A stretch of 56,444 bases of DNA from DASYTH01 sp035762905. Its GTDB lineage: Bacteria > Actinomycetota > Actinomycetes > Mycobacteriales > Pseudonocardiaceae. The number at the start of each line of letters is the position of its first letter. Position 1 is the stretch's first letter. This document shows, one piece after another, positions 25,913 to 34,141 of this stretch. A program made the translations under genes and the position numbers. The DNA lies in contig NZ_DASUCC010000057.1 in the NCBI RefSeq assembly GCF_035762905.1, forward strand, positions 1 to 56,444. Reading direction: 5' to 3'. A model generated the notes under the pieces. It saw only the letters and a list, made by a program, of their open reading frames with translations, was not told the DNA's origin and did no database searches.

Positions 25913-27598
25913 GTGTCCGCAAACTGGGGGATTCCCGCCGCCGCGCTGGTCGCCGTCGCGGCATTCGGTGCGGCGCAGCCGTCGATTCCGCCACCGCCGG
26001 AGGGCGGACCGTCCATCGACCTGCCGGTGCGGCCGAAACCGTCCGGCGGAACCGGCTTGCTGGAACCGACCCGGCCCCCCACACCGTCCACACCGGACAG
26101 TGGGCGGTCGCGCCCGCTGCTGCCGCAGAGCCTCAACATCGCGCTGAAGATCGAGCGGGACGGCGCGCTGACGGTGACCGAGCAGGTGTTCGTGCAGGCC
26201 CGGTCCACCATGACCCGTCGGGCGCCGCTGCGGATCCGGGCCGGGGCGGACCGCGAGCGGGTGTTCGCCGTGCGCGACGTCCGGCTCGACGGCAACGGCA
26301 GCACCGAGGTCACCGCCGACGAGTTGGTGCTGCGGCTCGGCGAGGGCGCCAGCACGGTGACCTACACGGTGGACGGTGCGGTGACCGATCTCGGCGACCG
26401 GCTGGAGGCGCGCTGGCAGGTCGCCAGCGGTTGGGACGTCCCGATCCGGACGCTGCGGGCGTCGTTCATCGCACCGGACCCGCCGCAGGGGTTCGTCTGC
26501 CTTGCCGGCGCGACCGGGTCGGACACGCCGTGCGAGTCCGCGGGCACCGACCATCGTCAGGTGTTGCGGGTGGTGCAGCAGAACCTGGCGCCGGGCAACC
26601 GGATCGACCTCGCGGTGGATCTGCCGGCGCAGACCGTGCCGGCGGGCGCGCGGTTCGACGCCGGCTCGATCGCGCCGAGCGCGTTCGCCATGACCACCCC
26701 GGGTGGGATCGGCCTCGGCGCGCTGTTCCTGTTGGTGCTGGCCGGTTTCCTGGTGCTGTGGCGGTTCCGCGGCCGGGATGCCAGGGCGCTGGCCACCGAG
26801 GTGGGACCGGTGGACCTGGTGTTGCGGGACGGCGAGCGGGTCGCGTTCGCCTCGCCGGACGGCCTGCTCCCGGGCCAGATCGGCACCGTGGTCGACGAAC
26901 GGGTCGATCCGGCCGACCTGGCCGCGACGGTCGTCGACCTGGCGGTGCGCAACTACCTGTGGATCGCCGAGGCCGGCGCCGGGGACTGGCGGCTCGTCCG
27001 GCGCAACCCGCCGGACGAGGCGCTCACCGGCTACGAGCGGGCAGTGCTCGACGCGCTGCTGCCGGCCGGCGCCGAGCAGGTGACCGTCGCCGCGCTGTCC
27101 ACGGTGGACCTGTCGGCGGCCAGGTCGGCGCTCTACGCCGACGTGGTGGCCCGCGGCTGGCTGCGGCGCCGGCCGGATCGCGAGCAGCTCGACCGGCTGG
27201 CGCTGGCCGGGGCGGCGACGGTGCTGGCCGGGATCGCCCTGACCCTGGTGCTGGCCCTGACCGTGGGGCACGCCCTTGTCGGGCTCGCGGTCCTGATCGG
27301 CGGCGTCGCGGTGTTGCTCGGCACGCGCTGGCTGCCCGGCCGGACCCGCCGGGGCAGCGTGCTGGTGCAGCAGATCCGCGGCGTGCGTGGCTACCTGGCC
27401 ACGGCCGCCCCCGACTCGGTTCCGGAGCCGGACCGGGCGTCGGTGGGGTCCCGTTCGCTGCCCTACGCCGTGGTGCTCGGCGATGCCGGGCGCTGGCTGT
27501 CGATGGCCGGACCGGGCCTGTACTGGTACGAGGGCCAACCCGGCAACGTGCCCAAGCTGCTCGGCGCGCTGACCGACGCGCTGAACCGAGGCCGCTGA
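25913..27598 (+). CDS. DUF2207 domain membrane protein
   Basis: A 561-residue protein. It has an N-terminal signal sequence (residues ~1-22), a proline-rich stretch, then an extracytoplasmic beta-rich domain (~70-250) of the DUF2207 type containing KIERDGALTVTEQV. A membrane helix follows at ~263-282, then a cytoplasmic region with a winged-helix-like part (~360-410), and a two-helix hairpin (~425-470). The C-terminus is soluble and ends in ALNRGR; the glycine-rich tail of many homologues is absent. DUF2207 proteins are widespread in actinobacteria and uncharacterised. It starts with GTG, probably leaderless. Confidence 0.85.
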   Translation: MSANWGIPAAALVAVAAFGAAQPSIPPPPEGGPSIDLPVRPKPSGGTGLLEPTRPPTPSTPDSGRSRPLLPQSLNIALKIERDGALTVTEQVFVQARSTMTRRAPLRIRAGADRERVFAVRDVRLDGNGSTEVTADELVLRLGEGASTVTYTVDGAVTDLGDRLEARWQVASGWDVPIRTLRASFIAPDPPQGFVCLAGATGSDTPCESAGTDHRQVLRVVQQNLAPGNRIDLAVDLPAQTVPAGARFDAGSIAPSAFAMTTPGGIGLGALFLLVLAGFLVLWRFRGRDARALATEVGPVDLVLRDGERVAFASPDGLLPGQIGTVVDERVDPADLAATVVDLAVRNYLWIAEAGAGDWRLVRRNPPDEALTGYERAVLDALLPAGAEQVTVAALSTVDLSAARSALYADVVARGWLRRRPDREQLDRLALAGAATVLAGIALTLVLALTVGHALVGLAVLIGGVAVLLGTRWLPGRTRRGSVLVQQIRGVRGYLATAAPDSVPEPDRASVGSRSLPYAVVLGDAGRWLSMAGPGLYWYEGQPGNVPKLLGALTDALNRGR

Positions 27599-27641
27599 GA
27601 TCACCCAGGGTGACGTCCGATAACCTTTGGTGAGGACATAA

Positions 27642-27657
27642 GTTACTCGTCAGTAGG
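27642..27657. promoter_or_regulatory. Candidate regulatory site, GTTAC-n6-GTAGG
   Basis: AAGTTACT followed by CAGTAGG gives the same GTTAC-n6-GTARN layout as the two sites at 2936 and 2962. It lies 80-95 bases upstream of the thioester-domain gene, in its promoter region. Recurrence upstream of both a lipase/nitrate locus and a surface-protein gene suggests one shared regulator, but it may be chance. Confidence 0.35.
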
Positions 27658-27736
27658 TTTCCGGCCGATTTAATCCGTTCGGCCATGTTCCACGTATCTG
27701 CTGTTGCGACGGTTCTATCAAAGCTGAGGAGCAACG

Positions 27737-28864
27737 TTGGCCAGACGGTTCAGGCTGGGTGCCGCGGTTGCCGGCATCGCGGTCGTCGGGATGCTTGCGG
27801 CCGCGCCGGCCAGTGCGGAAGGGGTCAGTGGGACGGCGCCGGGCACCGGCACCGAGGGTTTCCGGGTCAACGTCGGCGGGGTGGGGGACAACCCCGAGAC
27901 GATGCTGATCGACCTCAAGCTGGCCAACGGGGCGAACCTCAAGGTCTACTGCGTGCAGATCCGCACCGATCTCGACAACAGCCGGGAAGCCATGGTCGAG
28001 GTGCCGTGGGAGCAGTTCCCGGACACCGGCTCGCCGTTCGCGCGAAACAGCGACCGGCTCAACGGGGTGCTGCACAACGGTTTCCCGGTCAAGTCGCTGG
28101 CTGAGCTGACCAAGGCGCTTACCGCCGCGGGTGTGCGGCTCTCCGACGGGCTCTCCGCGGAGGAGGCGATCACCGCCACCCAGGCCGCGGTCTGGCACTT
28201 CAGCGACGGCACCGACCTCAACGAGGCCGATCCGCTCGTCGACCTGGACAACCGGGCCATCGAGCAGGATGTCCTCGCCCTGTACCGGTTCCTACTTGAC
28301 GACAAGAACACCGGCGGCGCGGTGGCGCCGAAGGCGACCCTGGAGTTCAGCCCGGCGCAGAGCGCCGGCGACCCGGGCACCAAGATCGGGCCGTTCACCG
28401 TGGCGACCAACGGGAAGATCACCGAGCTGGCCGCGGACGTCCCGGACGGCGTGCGGATCATCGACAAGGCCGGCAACCCGGTCGACGCCAAGGCGATCAA
28501 GAACGGCAGTGAGATCTTCTTCGAGGTGCCGGCCGACGCCGCACCCGGAGCGGGCTCCGTCGAGCTCACCGCCGAGGCCCAGGTGGCCACCGGGCGGCTG
28601 TTCATCGGCAAGGGCGGGCGAGCCGCGCAGGCGCTGATCGTCGCGGCGTCGGACGACTCGGTGGTGACCGCGACGGCGACCGCGACCTTCGGCCAGGACG
28701 ACGTGGCGGCGGGACAGGTCGACGAGAACCCGGAACCGCAGGCCGCGGCCAACCAGGACGATCTGGCCACGACCGGTGCGTCCACGCTGATCCCGATCTC
28801 GCTCGGGGTGGGCCTGCTCGCCGGTGGCACCCTGCTGCTCCTGCTGCGCCGCAGGCGGATCTGA
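27737..28864 (+). CDS. Thioester-domain surface adhesin with LAXTG-like sorting signal
   Basis: A 375-residue secreted protein. The signal peptide ends in APASA (~27). The thioester domain shows KVYCVQ (C72) and ATQAAVW (Q149), the Cys and Gln that form an internal thioester in TED adhesins, used to bind host or substrate amines covalently. A second domain spans ~200-310. An LATTGAS motif, a hydrophobic helix and RRRRI at the end are a sortase signal of the LAXTG (class E) type. The start is TTG 27737, with GAGGAG five bases upstream. A perfect terminator follows. No sortase gene is in the window. Confidence 0.87.
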   Translation: MARRFRLGAAVAGIAVVGMLAAAPASAEGVSGTAPGTGTEGFRVNVGGVGDNPETMLIDLKLANGANLKVYCVQIRTDLDNSREAMVEVPWEQFPDTGSPFARNSDRLNGVLHNGFPVKSLAELTKALTAAGVRLSDGLSAEEAITATQAAVWHFSDGTDLNEADPLVDLDNRAIEQDVLALYRFLLDDKNTGGAVAPKATLEFSPAQSAGDPGTKIGPFTVATNGKITELAADVPDGVRIIDKAGNPVDAKAIKNGSEIFFEVPADAAPGAGSVELTAEAQVATGRLFIGKGGRAAQALIVAASDDSVVTATATATFGQDDVAAGQVDENPEPQAAANQDDLATTGASTLIPISLGVGLLAGGTLLLLLRRRRI

Positions 28865-28871
28865 GGCTCGG

Positions 28872-28905
28872 GGCGTCCGCCCGGCCCCGGGACCGGGCGG
28901 ACGCC
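28872..28905 (+). terminator. Perfect 13-bp stem terminator of the thioester-adhesin gene
   Basis: GGCGTCCGCCCGG (28872-28884) pairs perfectly with CCGGGCGGACGCC (28893-28905) around an 8-nt loop, starting eight bases after the stop codon. No U-tract follows. Confidence 0.8.
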
Positions 28906-29250
28906 ACCGTCAGTCGAGTCAGCACCCGGACCCCGATGCTGTGGTCGTGCGCAACGCCGTCCGGCTCGCACGTTGGGTCCGGTCGGCCCGGTTCCGGACA
29001 GCTCTCCAGCGCGGCGGCGATCTCCGGCTCGGGCAGCGGATCGGCCGCGGCGGTCAGCCCCCGGCCGGTGCTCGTCGATGATCTTCCGGACGATCTTCCG
29101 CAGATCCGATTCGTATCGTCCTCGGTGGCTCGCTTGTTACCCGGTTGAGCAGGAAAAACCTACTTCCGTGGGTCGTCGCGGAGATCTTTGCCACGCGCGG
29201 TAGCGTGCACTCCTTCATACGAACGAGTGACACCCTATTGGGGAGCGCGC
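28906..29250. other. Intergenic region between two surface-protein genes
   Basis: About 345 bases without a convincing gene. Short open frames here lack binding sites and normal codon use. The last ~90 bases become AT-richer (TTGTTACCCGG, GAAAAACC, TTCATACG) and contain TAGCGT at 29201, a possible -10 for the downstream gene. Nothing else was recognised. Confidence 0.5.
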
Positions 29251-30381
29251 ATGGTCGACCGGCGGCTGCTGAGAACTCTCGTGCCCACGCTCCTGACCGC
29301 GCTGTGCCTCGCCGGTGGCGCTCTTGCCGGCCACGCCCAGGACGAGGATCCGCCGCAGGTCGAGCCGCCGGTGCTGGCCGAGGCCGCGGCCGACTGCCAC
29401 GACGGCACGGCCAGGGTGAAGGTCTGGGTGGACGACGCCCCCGAGCCGTGGAACGTGTCGCTCGCCGCCCTGTCCGGGGACTTCGTCCGGGAGCTGACCA
29501 GCGTCCTGGACGAGGACAAGGGCATGTACGTCGCGGTGTTCGACGACGTCCCGGTCGGCGAGTACGCGGTCGCCATCGTCGGCGCCGACCGCCCGTCCGA
29601 CGGCCTGCGGGTCGTGGTCAGGGCCTGCACGGACCCCGGGCCCGGGCAGGGCGCGCTGGACGTGGCGGTCGAGTGCCGGGGCGGCTGGGGCATCGCCACG
29701 TTCCAGGTCACCAACCCGGAGACCGGCACCAGGTCCAGTTTCACCCTCGCCATCCGGGCGCCGGAGGACTACCGGATCCCGACGCTGGATCCGGGACTGT
29801 TCGTCCGGATCACCCAGAACCTGTTCGACGACGGCAGCTATGTCGCCCGGTTGGAGGACGAGAACGGCCGGGAGGTGGCCAGGAAGGACTTCACCGTCGC
29901 CTGCGCCGAGGGCAACGCGCCCGCCCTCGAAGTCACCTCAACGTGTGAAGGCGCCACCGCCCGGGTGATTGTCGGCGTGTCCAACCCGAACCGGATCCAG
30001 ATCGCGTACACCGTCCGGCTCAAGGACCAGACCCAGACCGTCACGGTCGGCGGCGGGCAGCGCGGCACGGTGACCTTCCCGAAGATCGCCGACGGCCGGT
30101 ACCTGATCAAGGTCACCGGCGGGGACACCCGGGCGGACGCCCCGCTCACCGTCGACTGCGTGCGGGAGACGACCACGACGCCGCCGACCACCACGACGGT
30201 TCCGGTCAGCACCACGCCGCCCGGCACCACCACCGCGCCGCCGCCCCAGGGCAGTTCCGGCGGCGGGTTGGCCAGCACCGGCGCGGCGGTCGGCGGACTG
30301 GTCGGGCTCGGCGCACTCGTCCTCGGGCTCGGCGGCGCCCTGCTGGTGATCGCGCGCCGGCGGCGAGCGCACCAGGACTGA
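29251..30381 (+). CDS. Secreted surface protein with three Cys-bounded Ig-like repeats and LAXTG-like signal
   Basis: A 376-residue protein with a signal peptide (cleavage after ~AGHAQ). Three repeats of ~80-100 residues follow. Each opens with a cysteine (ADCHDGTARVKV, VECRGGWGIATF, STCEGATARVIV) and closes with another (VVRAC, FTVAC, LTVDC), suggesting beta-sandwich domains each stapled by a disulfide. A threonine/proline stalk (TTTTPPTTTT) leads to GLASTGAA, a membrane helix and RRRRAHQD, an LAXTG sorting signal. ATG 29251 has GGGGAG five bases upstream. No function is known; it is probably wall-anchored like its neighbour. Confidence 0.8.
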   Translation: MVDRRLLRTLVPTLLTALCLAGGALAGHAQDEDPPQVEPPVLAEAAADCHDGTARVKVWVDDAPEPWNVSLAALSGDFVRELTSVLDEDKGMYVAVFDDVPVGEYAVAIVGADRPSDGLRVVVRACTDPGPGQGALDVAVECRGGWGIATFQVTNPETGTRSSFTLAIRAPEDYRIPTLDPGLFVRITQNLFDDGSYVARLEDENGREVARKDFTVACAEGNAPALEVTSTCEGATARVIVGVSNPNRIQIAYTVRLKDQTQTVTVGGGQRGTVTFPKIADGRYLIKVTGGDTRADAPLTVDCVRETTTTPPTTTTVPVSTTPPGTTTAPPPQGSSGGGLASTGAAVGGLVGLGALVLGLGGALLVIARRRRAHQD

Positions 30382-30397
30382 GCACAGCGTGAACACG

Positions 30398-30403
30398 TAG
30401 GCT
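30398..30403 (+). promoter_or_regulatory. -10 box of a leaderless promoter (M16 operon)
   Basis: TAGGCT, six bases (GCGACA), then GTG 30410. No ribosome binding site is present. It probably drives the M16-M16-nudC operon. Confidence 0.55.
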
Positions 30404-30409
30404 GCGACA

Positions 30410-31693
30410 GTGACCCAGACCCATTTCGAACGGTTCCGGCTGCCCAACGGCCTTCGGGTCGTACTCGCCCCGGACGACACGTCACCGGTCGTCAGCGTGA
30501 GCGTCCACTACGACGTGGGTTTCCGGTCGGAACCGGAAGGCCGGACCGGCTTCGCGCACCTCTTCGAGCATCTGATGTTCCAGGGCAGCGAGAGCCTGGA
30601 GAAGCTCGCGCACTTCCGGCATGTGCAGTCCTCCGGCGGCACCTTCAACGGATCCACCCACCCGGACTTCACCGACTACTTCATGGTGCTGCCCTCCGCC
30701 GGGCTGGAGCGCGCGCTGTTCCTCGAGGCCGACCGGATGCGCGCGCCCAAGCTCACCGAGGAGAACCTGCGCAACCAGATCGACGTGGTCAAGGAGGAGA
30801 TCCGGCTCAACGTGCTGAACCGGCCGTACGGCGGGTTCCCGTGGATCCTGCTGCCGCCGGTGCTGTACCAGACGTTTCCCAACGCGCACAACGGTTACGG
30901 TGACTTCACCGATCTCGAGCAGGCCAGCCTGGCCGACTGCGCGGCGTTCTTCGACACGTTCTACGCGCCGGCCAACGCCGTGCTCACGGTGTGCGGGGAC
31001 TTCGCCATCGAGCGGGCCAAGGAGTTGGTGGACAAGCATTTCGGTGACGTCACCGCCCGTCCGGCACCGGACCGCCCGTCGTTCGCCGAGCCGCCGCCGG
31101 CCGGCGAACTGCGCTCGACGCACGCCGACCCGCACGCCCCGCTGCCCGCGCTCGCGGTCGGCTACCGGCTGCCCGACCCGATCCACGACGTGGACGGCTA
31201 CATCGCCGCCCTTGTGCTTGCCGGTGTGCTGGCCGACGGCGACGGCGCCCGGCTCAAGCAGCGCCTGGTGCATCGCGAGCCACTGGTCACCGACGTGAAC
31301 GCCGGCTGCGGCCTGTTCGGTCCGTTCGAGGCCCGCGACCCGGACACGTTCACCATCACCGCGATGCACACTCCGGCGGTGAGCGAGGACCGGTTGCTCG
31401 GCGCGATCGACGAGGAACTGGAACGGCTGGCCGTCGACGGGCCGAGCGACGAGGAGTTGGCCAAGGTGACCGCCCGGTGGGTGGCCAGCCTGCACCGGGA
31501 GCACGACCGGGTGGTGTCCCGAACCCTTGCGCTCGGCTCGTTCGAACTGCTCTACGGCGATCCCGCGATCGTGTACCAGATTCCCGAGCGGATCTCGGCG
31601 GTGAGCCGGGAGTCCGTTGCGGCAGCGGCGAAGGCGCTGCGCCCGGATTCCCGCGCGGTGCTCGCCGTGCGCCCCGCTGGAGGTGACGCATGA
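30410..31693 (+). CDS. M16 family zinc peptidase, catalytic subunit
   Basis: A 427-residue M16B peptidase. The inverted zinc motif HLFEH gives H50, E53 and H54, and the second acidic ligand is in VVKEEIRL. The fold has two halves of ~210 residues. In this family one subunit carries zinc and a second lends a substrate-binding arginine/tyrosine pair; the next gene fits that role. There is no signal peptide, so it is probably cytoplasmic and degrades or matures peptides. GTG start, leaderless. It is coupled to the partner by ATGA. Confidence 0.9.
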   Translation: MTQTHFERFRLPNGLRVVLAPDDTSPVVSVSVHYDVGFRSEPEGRTGFAHLFEHLMFQGSESLEKLAHFRHVQSSGGTFNGSTHPDFTDYFMVLPSAGLERALFLEADRMRAPKLTEENLRNQIDVVKEEIRLNVLNRPYGGFPWILLPPVLYQTFPNAHNGYGDFTDLEQASLADCAAFFDTFYAPANAVLTVCGDFAIERAKELVDKHFGDVTARPAPDRPSFAEPPPAGELRSTHADPHAPLPALAVGYRLPDPIHDVDGYIAALVLAGVLADGDGARLKQRLVHREPLVTDVNAGCGLFGPFEARDPDTFTITAMHTPAVSEDRLLGAIDEELERLAVDGPSDEELAKVTARWVASLHREHDRVVSRTLALGSFELLYGDPAIVYQIPERISAVSRESVAAAAKALRPDSRAVLAVRPAGGDA

Positions 31694-33045
31694 CCCGGAC
31701 CGCCGAGGAGATCGGCCGCACCGCGCTCGGCCCACGCCCGCTGCCGCCGCTCGGCGACCAGCGGGTCGCCGCCGACATCGCCAGCGTGGACACCGTGCTG
31801 TCCAACGGGTTGCGGGTGATCGTCGTGCACCAGCCGACCGTGCCGATGGTCGAGTTGCGGCTGCGCATTCCGTTCGCCGGAACGGATCCGCTGCACTCGG
31901 CCCGGGCCGAGGTGCTGGCCGCCACGCTGCTCACCGGCACGGCGCGCCGGGACCGGGTCGGGATCGACACGGACCTGGCCCTGGTCGGCGCCGACCTGAC
32001 CGCCGCGGTGGACCCGGAGCGGCTCGGGATCAGCGGCAACGCCCTGGCCACCGGCTTCGACACGCTGCTCGACGTGCTCACCGACGCGCTGACCGCGGCG
32101 ACCTACGCCGACGACGAGGTGCTGCGCGAGCGGGCGCGGCTGGTCGAGCGGATCACCGTCGCACGGTCCCAACCCGGCACGATCGCGCGGGAGGCGCTGC
32201 AGAAGCAGCGTTACGGCGATCATCCGTTCACCCGGGAGATGCCCGATGCGGCGGACGTGGAAACGGTCAGCCCGGAAGAGGTCCGCGAGCTGCACCGGGC
32301 GGCTGTGCTGCCGCGCGGATCCGTGCTCGTCGTGGTCGGCGACGTCGGCCTCGATGCGGCCGTGCGGCAGATCGAGGCGGCAACGGCCGGCTGGTCGGCC
32401 GCGGCGAGCGCGGTGGAGCTGCCCGACCTTCCGGACGTGACCGGCGGCGAACTGCTGCTGGTGCACCGGCCCGGCGCGGTGCAGTCCCAACTGCGGATGT
32501 CCGCGCAGGCGGTGTCCCGCACCGATCCGCGGTATGCCGCGCTGCAGTTGGCCAACCTGGCGTTCGGCGGGTTCTTCTCCTCCCGGCTGGTGGAGAACAT
32601 CCGCGAGGACAAGGGATACACCTACCATGCCCGGTCCGCGCTCGAGTTCACCCCGAGCGGGGCCACGCTGCTGATCGACACCGACACGGCCAGTGAGGTC
32701 ACCGCCGCGGCGCTGCTGGAGATCCGGTACGAGTTGGGGCGGCTGGGCCTGGTTCCGCCCAGTTCGTCCGAAGTGGACACCGTGCGGGAGTACGCGATCG
32801 GCTCGCTGCTGATCTCGACCTCGTCGCAGAGCGGGCTGGCCAGCCAGCTCGGCGCGCTGGCCGCGCTCGGACTCGGGGTGGACTGGCTGGTCGACCATCC
32901 GAGGCGGCTGGCCGAGGTGACCGCGGCCGAGGTGGCCGACGCGGCGCTGGAGTTCTTCGCCCCCTCGCACTACACCGGTGTGATCGTCGGCGACGCGGGC
33001 AAGCTGGAGGCGCTGCGGGCCCTCGGGGGCGTTTTGATGCCATGA
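31690..33045 (+). CDS. M16 family peptidase, non-catalytic partner subunit
   Basis: A 451-residue M16 homologue that lacks the HxxEH zinc motif: the corresponding segment reads SARAEVLAATLL. It keeps the C-terminal substrate-binding signature RLVENIREDKGYTYHA (R and Y). It therefore resembles the alpha subunit of mitochondrial processing peptidase and SPH2681-type bacterial partners, and should form a heterodimer with the upstream subunit. It has an ATGA overlap on both sides (upstream M16 and nudC). Confidence 0.88.
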   Translation: MTRTAEEIGRTALGPRPLPPLGDQRVAADIASVDTVLSNGLRVIVVHQPTVPMVELRLRIPFAGTDPLHSARAEVLAATLLTGTARRDRVGIDTDLALVGADLTAAVDPERLGISGNALATGFDTLLDVLTDALTAATYADDEVLRERARLVERITVARSQPGTIAREALQKQRYGDHPFTREMPDAADVETVSPEEVRELHRAAVLPRGSVLVVVGDVGLDAAVRQIEAATAGWSAAASAVELPDLPDVTGGELLLVHRPGAVQSQLRMSAQAVSRTDPRYAALQLANLAFGGFFSSRLVENIREDKGYTYHARSALEFTPSGATLLIDTDTASEVTAAALLEIRYELGRLGLVPPSSSEVDTVREYAIGSLLISTSSQSGLASQLGALAALGLGVDWLVDHPRRLAEVTAAEVADAALEFFAPSHYTGVIVGDAGKLEALRALGGVLMP

Positions 33046-34016
33046 CCCCGTTTTCGCTCGACGCGGTGCCGATGCTCGCGCGGTCCACTGTGGACAGAAA
33101 CGACGAGTCCCGGGTGGATCCGGCCCGGCTGGCCGGGTTGTGGCGGAGCGGCCGGGTGATCGTGGTGGATCGCAAGGGCCGCTCGCCGGTGCGGCCGGAC
33201 GGCAGCGGCCTGCGCGATCGGCCCGCGACGAGCGTGGCCGACGTCCCGCCGGCCGAGGCTGTGCTGCTCGGCGAGGACGACGGCGTCGGGTACTGGGCGG
33301 TTCCGGTCGAGGCCGAGCTGACCGAGGGCACCCGCCCGCCGCCCAACTCCTGGGGTGTGTGGCCCGGCGCGACGTCCAGCGACGGCGAGCAGTGGCACGA
33401 CCTGCGCGCGATCGGTTCGCTGCTGGACGACCGGTCGGCCGGGCTGCTCACCACCGCGGTGGCGCTGTTCAACTGGCACGCCCGGGCCCGGTTCTGCGCG
33501 AAGTGCGGCGCCGAGGCCGGGATCGCCAACGCCGGCTGGGCATCGCGCTGCGCGGGCTGCGGGCGGGAGGAGTACCCGCGCACCGACCCGGCGGTGATCT
33601 GTCTGGTGCACGATGTGGCCGGCGAGCATGTTCTGCTTGCCCGGCAACCGATCTGGCCGCCCGACCGGTACTCGGTGCTCGCCGGTTTCGTGGAGGCGGG
33701 CGAGTCGCTCGAGGCGTGCGTGCGGCGCGAGGTCTGCGAGGAGGTCGGGGTGGACGTGCGGGACGTGCGCTACCTCGGCAGCCAGCCGTGGCCGTTCCCG
33801 CGCTCGATCATGATCGGCTTCGCCGCGGTCGCCGACCGCTCGGTTCCGCTCACCATCGCCGACGGCGAGATCGAGGAGGCCCGCTGGGTCCCGCGCGTCG
33901 ACGTGCGCGCCGCCCTGGCCGCCGGCGGCGCGATCGACGGCCTGATCCTCCCCGGCCCCACCTCGATCGCCCGCCACATGCTAGCCGCCTGGGCGGTTCC
34001 GCATCTCCGGGATTAA
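33042..34016 (+). CDS. nudC: NAD(+) diphosphatase / RNA-decapping Nudix enzyme
   Basis: A 324-residue NudC protein. A four-cysteine zinc ribbon (FCAKCG, RCAGCG) lies in the middle, followed by the Nudix box (GFVEAGES then REVCEEVGV) and the NADH-pyrophosphatase signature SQPWPFP. NudC cleaves NAD(H) to NMN(H) and AMP and removes NAD caps from RNA. The N-terminal domain (~1-145) is less conserved. It is coupled by ATGA to the M16 genes. The last two codons and stop (LRD, TAA) lie inside dispersed repeat copy B. Confidence 0.93.
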   Translation: MTPFSLDAVPMLARSTVDRNDESRVDPARLAGLWRSGRVIVVDRKGRSPVRPDGSGLRDRPATSVADVPPAEAVLLGEDDGVGYWAVPVEAELTEGTRPPPNSWGVWPGATSSDGEQWHDLRAIGSLLDDRSAGLLTTAVALFNWHARARFCAKCGAEAGIANAGWASRCAGCGREEYPRTDPAVICLVHDVAGEHVLLARQPIWPPDRYSVLAGFVEAGESLEACVRREVCEEVGVDVRDVRYLGSQPWPFPRSIMIGFAAVADRSVPLTIADGEIEEARWVPRVDVRAALAAGGAIDGLILPGPTSIARHMLAAWAVPHLRD

Positions 34017-34110
34017 CTGCTGTTGTTGCGTTGCAGGGAACGTGCGGTTCACGGGTTGATGGTGGCTGGGTTTCGTTATGGTGCCCCCCTGAATTTGCGT
34101 TGGGGGACCA
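34005..34110 (+). repeat. Dispersed ~106-bp repeat, copy B, with hairpin
   Basis: This copy matches copy A (24481) from the shared CTCCGG and ATTAACTGCTGTTGTTGCG onward. Its TAA is the nudC stop. The distal end forms a hairpin: TGGT-g-CCCCC (34079-34088) pairs with GGGGG-ACCA (34102-34110). It lies between convergent genes (nudC and gluconokinase), as copy A does, and could act as a terminator for both. Confidence 0.75.
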
Positions 34111-34141
34111 TGGCATTCGGCGATGGTTCGAGGGGAGCGGG

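Noticed and set aside
28906..29250. Short plus-strand frames upstream of the repeat surface protein (including one in frame from 29188)
   Set aside because: They have no ribosome binding site or normal codon pattern. The signal peptide clearly begins at ATG 29251 with GGGGAG upstream.
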